The notes below the pieces were generated by a model. The model saw only the letters and a list, made by a program, of their open reading frames with translations, was not told where the DNA came from and did not search any database. Below, in pieces: positions 7,273 to 12,402 of a stretch of DNA of 12,402 nt. Numbering within the stretch: position 1 is the stretch's first letter; each line of letters begins with the position of its first letter. The stretch is from CAYNYI01 sp964401455 (lineage in GTDB: Bacteria > Fibrobacterota > OXYB2-FULL-49-7 > CAYNYI01): the NCBI GenBank assembly GCA_964401455.1, contig CAYNYI010000086.1, positions 1 to 12,402 on the forward strand, in the 5' to 3' direction. Both the position numbers and the translations under genes were made by a program.

Positions 7273-8217
7273 TTGTTACTAAAAAACAAATATAAAAATT
7301 TCTTCTTAATTGCGGGGTTTGTTCTTCTCTGGAATACCGGATTTATAGGAGCAGAATACGGTCTGCCCTATGCCGGAATATTCTCGCTCCTGTTTTACCG
7401 ATACCTTGTTTTAACCGTGATATTATTCATCTTTCTCAATATCACAAAAAGTTTTTACTGGCCGGGATGGCGCAGCGTCCGGAACCAAATGCTGATAGGA
7501 GTTTTGGCGCACGGAATCTGGCTTGCCTGTGTCTTAAATGCCATCGAGTATGGTGTGCCCGCCGGCATAGTGGCTCTTGTCGCCGCTCTCCAGCCATTAG
7601 CTACGGGAGCCTTGTCCGGGCCTTTGGTTGGTGAACCGACCCGGTGGAACCGATGGCTCGGCTTATTAATCGGTTTTTCAGGCGTGGCTTTACCGATAAT
7701 TTCGCGCATAAATTTCCATGATCTTTCTGAGATTGCGGCCTGGCTCAGCCCCCTTGGGTCTGTAGCCGCTATAACAATCGCCAATCTTTTTCAGCGGAAA
7801 ATAAGTCTGAGAAAAGACTCTCACGCTATGCAGGGGGGATTGTCGCTTTTTTATCAAAGCCTTGCCACAACTTTAGCCGTTGTTCTTCCCGCCGTTATAG
7901 GCGAAGGACTGTCGGTCAACTGGAATCCTACATTTACCCGGGTGTTAATCTGGCTCATATTCGGCGTGTCTTTGGGAGCTTATTCCCTGATGTGGATATT
8001 AATTGACCGTTTTTCAGCTACAAAGGTAGCTTCTTTATTTTACCTTGGCCCCCCGGTTACAATGCTAATGGCATGGGCGACTCTTGGAGATAAACCGAAA
8101 ATAATAGATTTAACCGGAATTGTCCTTGTCTTTACCGGGGTATTTATTACATACCTGAAATTCCCGGTTTCATCTAATTATATGAAAAGGCAAAAGAAGA
8201 CAGCTTTTTTGCCATAA
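7273..8217 (+). CDS. EamA/DMT-superfamily inner-membrane transporter
   Basis: The 314-residue protein is hydrophobic throughout, with about ten predicted membrane helices arranged as two EamA repeats (roughly residues 10-145 and 160-295). This is the usual length and plan for drug/metabolite transporters. Diagnostic places are LLWNTGFIGAEYGLPYAG near the N-terminus, IEYGVPAGIVALVAALQPLATG in helix 4, LIGFSGVALP closing the first repeat, and FSATKVASLFYLGPPVTMLMAW in the second. The substrate cannot be read from sequence; EamA proteins export amino acids, nucleosides or other metabolites. The only start that keeps helix 1 intact is TTG 7273. It has no ribosome binding site because the upstream bases are the T-rich tail of a terminator. 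An in-frame TAA at 7258-7260 rules out a longer form. Expression is therefore doubtful unless a promoter or leader has been lost or misread. Confidence 0.82.
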   Translation: MLLKNKYKNFFLIAGFVLLWNTGFIGAEYGLPYAGIFSLLFYRYLVLTVILFIFLNITKSFYWPGWRSVRNQMLIGVLAHGIWLACVLNAIEYGVPAGIVALVAALQPLATGALSGPLVGEPTRWNRWLGLLIGFSGVALPIISRINFHDLSEIAAWLSPLGSVAAITIANLFQRKISLRKDSHAMQGGLSLFYQSLATTLAVVLPAVIGEGLSVNWNPTFTRVLIWLIFGVSLGAYSLMWILIDRFSATKVASLFYLGPPVTMLMAWATLGDKPKIIDLTGIVLVFTGVFITYLKFPVSSNYMKRQKKTAFLP

Positions 8218-8366
8218 ACTCAGGTTTTATATTAGCAGGTTCTGTTCTTTTTTAATTAATTGAACCTCACTCATGTTTTTTAGTAGTTTATGCGCAGAAA
8301 AATAATACATAATAGAGAGCGGCTTTATCAGGTAATTTGATTCAGGTAAATACTTCAGGTGGAAAA
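8218..8366. other. Intergenic region before the S1-domain gene
   Basis: This 149-base AT-rich stretch holds no gene. An inverted repeat AGGTTC (8237-8242) / GAACCT (8261-8266) encloses a T-run within its loop and is not a normal terminator. AATAATACATAATAG around 8300-8315 contains -10-like sequence without a clear -35. Nothing here resembles the missing N-terminal half of the downstream protein. Confidence 0.35.
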
Positions 8367-8822
8367 ATGAAAAACGATTATACGCATTTAAAAGAAACCG
8401 TCGAACCCGGAGTGTTTGCAAAATGGCAGGAAGTGGACGCGGAGATATATGCCTTTACCGATCTTGGAATAAAAGTAGCCCTGAACGATGAATATACCGG
8501 GCTGGTTTACGGAAATCAGGTATATGACGAATATAAAGAAGGGCAGAAAATTAAAGCATATATCAAAAATATCCGGGAAGACGGTAAAATAGACGTCTCG
8601 CTGCAGCCGAAACAAGGCCGGCATATTAATTCATCCGCAGACAAAATCATGGAATATCTCAAAGCAGCAGGCGGGAAATCAGAATTCAATGATAAGAGCG
8701 CCCCGGAAGACATAAAAAAAGAGTTTCAGATAAGCAAAAAAGTCTTTAAAAAAGCTATCGGCACCCTTTACAGAGAAGGGCGAATAAAAATAACGGATAA
8801 AGGAATATACTTCTCTCCTTGA
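8367..8822 (+). CDS. Short CvfB-like RNA-binding protein: one S1 domain plus winged helix
   Basis: ATG 8367 follows an AGGTGG ribosome binding site five bases upstream. The frame is open back to TTG 8337, but that start has no such site. The product has 151 residues. Residues about 20-80 match the third S1 domain of CvfB-family proteins (VDAEIYAFTDLGIKVALN, GLVYGNQV, KIKAYIKNIREDGKIDVSLQ). Residues about 90-150 match its C-terminal winged helix (DKIMEYL, DKSAPEDIKKEF, SKKVFKKAIGTLYREGRI). CvfB proteins are usually about 280 residues with three S1 domains, so the first two are absent. They bind RNA and affect virulence or ribosome-related regulation in firmicutes; the role here is inferred. 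The good ribosome binding site argues for a functional short form over a simple remnant. No terminator is evident downstream. Confidence 0.78.
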   Translation: MKNDYTHLKETVEPGVFAKWQEVDAEIYAFTDLGIKVALNDEYTGLVYGNQVYDEYKEGQKIKAYIKNIREDGKIDVSLQPKQGRHINSSADKIMEYLKAAGGKSEFNDKSAPEDIKKEFQISKKVFKKAIGTLYREGRIKITDKGIYFSP

Positions 8823-9084
8823 ATAAACCCGGCCCCATGTAAACAGGAAGCCATATGCAATACAGAGCAAAAACTCCGGAAGTGCATTTAAAAAATCTGG
8901 CCGCAGGCTGGAGATAAGGAAAAATAAATGTTTGGACCAGCCCCTGCAAATAAACATCCGATGATTGGCAACGTGGCGTTTCTCGCGGTTAAGCGGTCAT
9001 GGTGATAGATATTGAGCCATATTCAATATCCGGACGCAATCCCGCCGGGAAGTTCAAAGGGCTTTTCAAAAAAAAAAAAGAGGT
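8823..9084. other. Gene-free region with two inverted repeats
   Basis: These 262 bases lie between the converging S1-domain and SHOCT genes. GCAGGCTGG (8903-8911) pairs with CCAGCCCCTGC (8937-8947) with a two-base bulge and a 25-base loop. GATATTGA (9008-9015) pairs perfectly with TCAATATC (9023-9030) around a 7-base loop. A run of A at 9069-9080 would be a T-run for the minus-strand SHOCT transcript, but no good stem precedes it. No tRNA, riboswitch or credible small gene was found. Confidence 0.5.
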
Positions 9085-9309
9085 CTACTGCAGGTCCTTT
9101 TTCTTCTCCTCAAATTCTTCTTTCGACATTTCTCCCTCTGCATAACGTTTCTTCAAGACATCCATAGCGTTTCCGGTTTTCGAAAAACAGCCGGCGTTTC
9201 CCCGAAAGCATCTCACGACCTGAAAAAGCAAAACCGCAAGTAAAGCCAGCCATAAAAAGAAAATAAAACCATTTCCGCTGCTGCAGCTCATTTGATTAAA
9301 TAAACACAT
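9085..9309 (-). CDS. Small single-helix membrane protein with C-terminal SHOCT domain
   Basis: ATG at 9309-9307 is preceded by AAGGAAGG (plus-strand 9318-9325) with an 8-base gap, and the frame ends at TAG. The 74-residue protein has a short Cys-containing N-terminus, a membrane helix at residues about 14-33 (FIFFLWLALLAVLLFQVV), a basic linker, and a SHOCT (short C-terminal) motif at 47-73 (MDVLKKRYAEGEMSKEEFEEKKKDL). This helix-plus-SHOCT arrangement, of about 70-90 residues, is a common stand-alone bacterial family. SHOCT motifs are thought to mediate oligomerisation or protein contacts near membranes; the function is unknown. It appears to be transcribed separately from the upstream heparinase gene. 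Confidence 0.85.
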   Translation of the reverse strand: MCLFNQMSCSSGNGFIFFLWLALLAVLLFQVVRCFRGNAGCFSKTGNAMDVLKKRYAEGEMSKEEFEEKKKDLQ

Positions 9310-9344
9310 ACAGGAAACCTTCCTTTTTAAATATCTCTTTAAAA

Positions 9345-9372
9345 GCTATAAGTATTGTAAAGGAATTATCAA
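9345..9372 (-). promoter_or_regulatory. Candidate promoter of the SHOCT gene
   Basis: Read on the minus strand, TTGATA (9372-9367) and TATAGC (9350-9345) are separated by 16 bases. The start site would lie near 9338, giving a leader of about 29 bases that contains the AAGGAAGG ribosome binding site. The -35 abuts a small hairpin that follows the heparinase stop codon. Confidence 0.45.
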
Positions 9373-9388
9373 GGGCAATGCCGCCCTT
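9373..9388 (-). terminator. Possible weak hairpin after the heparinase gene
   Basis: Overlapping the TAA stop, AAGGGC and GCCCTT form a perfect 6-bp stem with a GGCATT loop, but no U-run follows. It could attenuate or protect the 3' end, and is not a standard intrinsic terminator. Confidence 0.3.
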
Positions 9389-10361
9389 AGTCAATACAGG
9401 CATTAAAACGAAGTGAATAATCGACACGGTTTGTTGTCTTATGTACTCCTGCAGACAGATCAATCCGGTATAAAACCTTGCCCCATACGGCGGTCATCTT
9501 CTTGTCGGTCAATTCAATTTCAGTAATTGTGTATCGAAGATTATCGGAAAGAGTCAATTCTGTTTCCCCCCGCTTCCAAACAAGTTTTCCGGAAACATCC
9601 TCCGGTTTTTCCGGACTGCAAAGCGGAACAAGCAGTGAAGATACCGGGCCTCTGCATATAACCGCGTCTTTTACCACAGCCTCTCGCTTCTCTTCTTTAA
9701 ATATGACCTCTCTGACCAGAGACTCAAGACCCGACAAAGTTTTATAGCAATTTTTCAAATCCATAGAGAAACTGCCTGCCGCTTCATTAAAGACAACATC
9801 CCTGGCGGAATACTCTTCGCCGTCTTCCTGTAAAAACCCGTTCACCCGAGGAACATTGTGGCCTTTGGAGCTTATGAACCAATTGGTATAACGCTTTTCA
9901 TTGAAGGTCTCACGCCTGTATGTTTCTACCCCGGGATCGACTATAACGGGAATACCATTGTTAAAAAGAATAAACTGACCAATATCATTATGGTTATGAG
10001 GGACTCCGTTGTGACCGCCTTTGGCAGCGACTACCATACCTTCCTTCTCAAATTCTGATGTCCGGCATATCATAATCTGAAGATCTTTCATCCAGACTTT
10101 CTTTTTATGTTTGACCGGTTCAGAAGAAGCGTTCTCAGGTATCCAGAATAATTCCCGAAGCGCATCAGGAAGAAACGCGCCTGAAGAAGACAGGTGCAGG
10201 GGCTGTTCAACGGTATTTCCTGATTGCCTGATTGCAAGAGAGCATAAGCGGTTTTCATTCACCCGCTCTCCATATCGATAGGTGGGGCCCGGATTTATCG
10301 CGATACCCGGAGGTGAATCCGAAAAATTGGCGAAATACCCGCCGCCAATATATGCATATTT
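9387..10361 (-). CDS. Heparinase II/III-family protein, C-terminal half (frameshifted gene)
   Basis: This frame, open back to 10451, carries the second half of the enzyme begun at 11251. Homologous sequence starts near 10361 with KYAYIGGGYFANFSDSPPG and runs about 324 residues to TAA 9389-9387. It holds the diagnostic heparinase_II_III region: MVVAAKGGHNGVPHNHNDIGQF with its HNHND motif, GIPVIVDPGVETY, and FNEKRYTNWFISSKGHNVPRVNGFLQ. A beta-sandwich tail follows. Such proteins are polysaccharide lyases acting on uronic-acid-containing polymers such as heparin, alginate or other anionic glycans. The part before 10361 (AYKRRYRYIF and nearby) is the wrong-frame shadow of the N-terminal half, so this half has no real start of its own. 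The reading frame moves back one base at about 10358-10362, as expected from loss of one A. Family clear, substrate unknown. Confidence 0.8.
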   Translation of the reverse strand, partial: KYAYIGGGYFANFSDSPPGIAINPGPTYRYGERVNENRLCSLAIRQSGNTVEQPLHLSSSGAFLPDALRELFWIPENASSEPVKHKKKVWMKDLQIMICRTSEFEKEGMVVAAKGGHNGVPHNHNDIGQFILFNNGIPVIVDPGVETYRRETFNEKRYTNWFISSKGHNVPRVNGFLQEDGEEYSARDVVFNEAAGSFSMDLKNCYKTLSGLESLVREVIFKEEKREAVVKDAVICRGPVSSLLVPLCSPEKPEDVSGKLVWKRGETELTLSDNLRYTITEIELTDKKMTAVWGKVLYRIDLSAGVHKTTNRVDYSLRFNACID

Positions 10362-11251
10362 ACTATATAATTTCCCATAGCGGCAATTTTTGTTTCGGAA
10401 TATATATCGATAGCGCCGTTTGTAAGCTCTCTGAGAGTTTCCAGGAAGCAAAGCATAGACGCGGGCGCGTGATTCCAGTAGGCCGGACCTTCAGAACATC
10501 CGCCGTCTTCTCCGTAATTATCTATGAAGCGGTCGATCGAGACAGATAATTTTCTTATAAGTTTTGCGAGAAGAGCTTTGTCCCTCAATACAATAGCGGC
10601 AGTACCGATCACATTCGACATAATCCAGGGCGTCCAGTTATTCCGGCCCGAAAGCCACCAGAAGTCATCACGTTCCAGGACCGGGTTCACGGTTCTATCA
10701 AAGAGTACACTTTTGATCGAACCGCAGAAACGCGGCGATACTTTCATAAGGTCATCTTTCAGGAGATAATATGGCAAAGCGGTAACCAAAGCGGTTTCCG
10801 CTGAAAAAAGATCCACCTGTTCCTTCCGGTATTCAGGAAACGGGTCATCATCGTAATGCAGAAGATGCGGAGGAATGCACCAGGTGTTCTCATTGATTAT
10901 TTCCCAAAGCCCGTTTATAATATCATCAAGAAATACACTCTTTTTCTGAATGCATTCAGCCAGGGTCAGAATCCCGAGCCTGCGGCGCCGTTCAAAATAA
11001 CTTTCCTGATACGGAGTCCTGTTACCGGTTCTATGGAAATCCATATACAATACAGCCGGAAGCCTCGGCCACGGAAGCGTCTTGATTTCGGACGCTTTGG
11101 CAAGAAGCCATGTCTTCCTCCGCTCATTTTCAGAACAAGAAAAAAGGCTTTCCCAGGCCTCGCGGTCTATGGCTTTTGGAAACGGACAATAGTTTTCGCA
11201 ATCTATGAGATGTTCAAAAATATACTTTTCAGAATATCTTTCTGTAAGCAT
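10295..11251 (-). CDS. Heparinase II/III-family protein, N-terminal half (frameshifted gene)
   Basis: ATG 11251 begins a frame that stops at 10295; authentic sequence lasts about 296 residues, to AAMGNYIVN near 10362. It is the alpha/alpha-toroid domain of a heparinase-type lyase. Characteristic sections are SGRNNWTPWIMSNVIGTAA and DNYGEDGGCSEGPAYWNHA, which form the substrate cleft in the family. No signal peptide is present, so a cytoplasmic enzyme acting on imported oligosaccharides is most likely. The last 22 residues (MHILAAGISP and after) are out-of-frame. Joining both frames gives about 620 residues, the usual full length, so only one base separates this from an intact gene. The start lies 14 bases after the 6-phosphogluconate dehydrogenase stop and has no clear ribosome binding site, suggesting one transcript and perhaps translational coupling. 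Confidence 0.8.
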   Translation of the reverse strand: MLTERYSEKYIFEHLIDCENYCPFPKAIDREAWESLFSCSENERRKTWLLAKASEIKTLPWPRLPAVLYMDFHRTGNRTPYQESYFERRRRLGILTLAECIQKKSVFLDDIINGLWEIINENTWCIPPHLLHYDDDPFPEYRKEQVDLFSAETALVTALPYYLLKDDLMKVSPRFCGSIKSVLFDRTVNPVLERDDFWWLSGRNNWTPWIMSNVIGTAAIVLRDKALLAKLIRKLSVSIDRFIDNYGEDGGCSEGPAYWNHAPASMLCFLETLRELTNGAIDIYSETKIAAMGNYIVNMHILAAGISPIFRIHLRVSR

Positions 11252-11265
11252 TATTCAGAACTTGC

Positions 11266-12402
11266 TCAGACATTGTATGTCGAAGACGCGGTATCTCCGC
11301 CGCGGCCCGTCCAGTTGGTATGGAAAAATTCCCCGCGGGATTTATCGATACGTTCATAAGTGTGCGCTCCGAAATAGTCCCGCTGTGCCTGCAGAAGGTT
11401 AGCCGGAAGCCTGCCGTTTCTGAATCCGTCGAAATAGCAAAGCGCCGTGCTCATTGCGGGTACAGGGATACCGTTTGAAACCGCCGAGCTGACAACCCGT
11501 CTCCACCCTTCCTGGGCCGCGAGGACCTTATCTTTAAAGAAGGGATCCAGAAGAAGATTCATAAGTTCCGGATTATAATCATAAGCTTCTTTTATTTTTC
11601 CGAGGAAAGCAGAACGGATAATACAGCCGCCCCGCCACATTAGAGCGATCCCGCCGTAATTAAGGTCCCAGCCGTGGGAATCGGCAGCGGCTTTAAGAAG
11701 AGTATAGCCCTGGGCATAAGACACTATCTTAGATGCATAGAGAGCGTTTTTAAGATCGTTTATAAACGCCTTTTTATCTCCGGAAAAAGAAGGCGCGGGT
11801 CCGCTGAGTTCTTTTGAAGCCGCGACCCTTTCGTCCTTCATTGCAGAAAGACACCTCGCGTAAACAGCCTCTCCTATAAGAGTGAGAGGAATACCCTCAT
11901 CCAGAGAGGAAACAGCAGTCCATTTACCGGTACCTTTCTGACCCGCGGTATCAAGGATTTTCTCAACAAGAGGTTCTCCATCCTCTTTATATGCGAGAAT
12001 GTCTCTTGTAATCTCAATGAGATAACTGTCAAGTTCTCCCTCGTTCCACTCCTTAAAAACCTCGTGCATTTCATCGCAGTCCATGCCGAGCAGGTTCTTC
12101 ATAATAAAATATGCCTCACAAATAAGCTGCATATCACCGTATTCTATTCCGTTATGGACCATCTTCACAAAATGGCCGGCACCGTCTTTCCCTATCCAGT
12201 CGCAGCAGGGCGTGCCGTCCTCAACTTTGGCCGAGATAGACTGAAAAATGTAATCTACGTGTTCACACGCTTCGGGTGAGCCGCCGGGCATGATCGAAGG
12301 GCCCTTCAAGGCTCCTTCCTCACCGCCGGAAACTCCGATGCCGACAAAACGAAGTCCCTTGCTTTCGACATAATGCGTTCCGCGGTTTGTCACGGGAAAA
12401 TG
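11266..12402 (-). CDS. gnd: 6-phosphogluconate dehydrogenase (decarboxylating), N-terminus outside window
   Basis: The enzyme oxidises and decarboxylates 6-phosphogluconate to ribulose 5-phosphate with NADP+ in the oxidative pentose phosphate pathway. The visible 378 residues begin HFPVTNRGTHYVESKGL, continuing past the window edge; the missing part is the dinucleotide-binding fold of roughly 105 residues. The apparent GTG at 12393 is internal and not a start. Clear family landmarks are FVGIGVSGGEEGALKGPSIM, DGTPCCDWIGKDGAGHFVKMVHNGIEYGDMQLI (with the catalytic Lys and Glu), GTGKWTA, WRGGCIIRS and the C-terminal FHTNWTG. The sequence ends STYNV then TGA 11268-11266, the normal length and ending for the family. 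No key residue is missing in the visible part. It is followed 14 bases later by the heparinase gene on the same strand, probably one operon. Confidence 0.95.
   Translation of the reverse strand, partial: HFPVTNRGTHYVESKGLRFVGIGVSGGEEGALKGPSIMPGGSPEACEHVDYIFQSISAKVEDGTPCCDWIGKDGAGHFVKMVHNGIEYGDMQLICEAYFIMKNLLGMDCDEMHEVFKEWNEGELDSYLIEITRDILAYKEDGEPLVEKILDTAGQKGTGKWTAVSSLDEGIPLTLIGEAVYARCLSAMKDERVAASKELSGPAPSFSGDKKAFINDLKNALYASKIVSYAQGYTLLKAAADSHGWDLNYGGIALMWRGGCIIRSAFLGKIKEAYDYNPELMNLLLDPFFKDKVLAAQEGWRRVVSSAVSNGIPVPAMSTALCYFDGFRNGRLPANLLQAQRDYFGAHTYERIDKSRGEFFHTNWTGRGGDTASSTYNV

Noticed and set aside
8679..8957. Minus-strand open frame of 92 residues with hydrophobic stretches
   Set aside because: It overlaps the S1-domain gene antisense, has no ribosome binding site, and its frame is closed just upstream by TGA. 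No family resemblance was seen.
1..12402. CRISPR array, tRNA/rRNA, insertion sequence or attachment site
   Set aside because: No regularly spaced repeats, cloverleaf-like segments, transposase motifs or flanking direct repeats were seen by eye.

Overview
The window looks like chromosomal DNA from a Gram-negative bacterium with moderate GC content. Two neighbouring genes (ending at 2525 and 3789) encode extracellular proteins that finish in a C-terminal tail of the type IX secretion kind: an NPFNPS motif, an IYD-x-GR strand, an AGVY strand and a final KKM(V/I)LIK. That tail is common in the Bacteroidetes/Ignavibacteria/Fibrobacteres group and related candidate phyla, so an FCB-type or similar lineage is the best guess. 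No secretion-system gene or phylogenetic marker lies in the window, so the lineage is inferred, not shown.

Layout. 1-966: end of an RND-family efflux pump gene, interrupted by two in-frame TGA codons and closed by a strong terminator (979-1039). 1041-2525: the C-terminal part of a secreted modular protein (FN3, Ig-like, beta-sandwich, sorting tail) with no credible start, ending at a second strong terminator (2554-2582). 2719-3789: a complete secreted beta-sandwich protein with signal peptide and the same tail. 3790-4569 (minus): C-terminal half of a glycoside-hydrolase-like protein that has lost its N-terminus and abuts the previous gene stop to stop. 4705-6915: an intact cytoplasmic family 3 glycoside hydrolase. 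7017-7211: a 64-residue membrane-associated small protein with its own ribosome binding site and terminator. 7273-8217: an EamA/DMT-family transporter with a weak TTG start directly after that terminator. 8367-8822: a short CvfB-like RNA-binding protein (one S1 domain plus winged helix). 9085-9309 (minus): a one-helix SHOCT protein. 9387-11251 (minus): a heparinase II/III-family protein split by a single frameshift near 10360. 11266-12402 (minus): 6-phosphogluconate dehydrogenase, running off the window end and probably co-transcribed with the heparinase gene.

Working together. Polysaccharide breakdown is the clearest theme: a probable lyase or beta-helix remnant, a lectin-like secreted protein, a glycoside-hydrolase fragment, a GH3 beta-glycosidase and a heparinase-type enzyme. 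6-phosphogluconate dehydrogenase feeds sugar acids into the pentose phosphate pathway. Four of the eleven protein genes carry visible lesions (stops, 5' loss, frameshift), and two more have doubtful or shortened 5' ends. This is either real gene decay or consensus error in a draft or metagenome assembly. TGA recoding is excluded because the 6-phosphogluconate dehydrogenase gene ends at TGA after a canonical C-terminus. I see no CRISPR array, tRNA, rRNA, insertion sequence or defence system.
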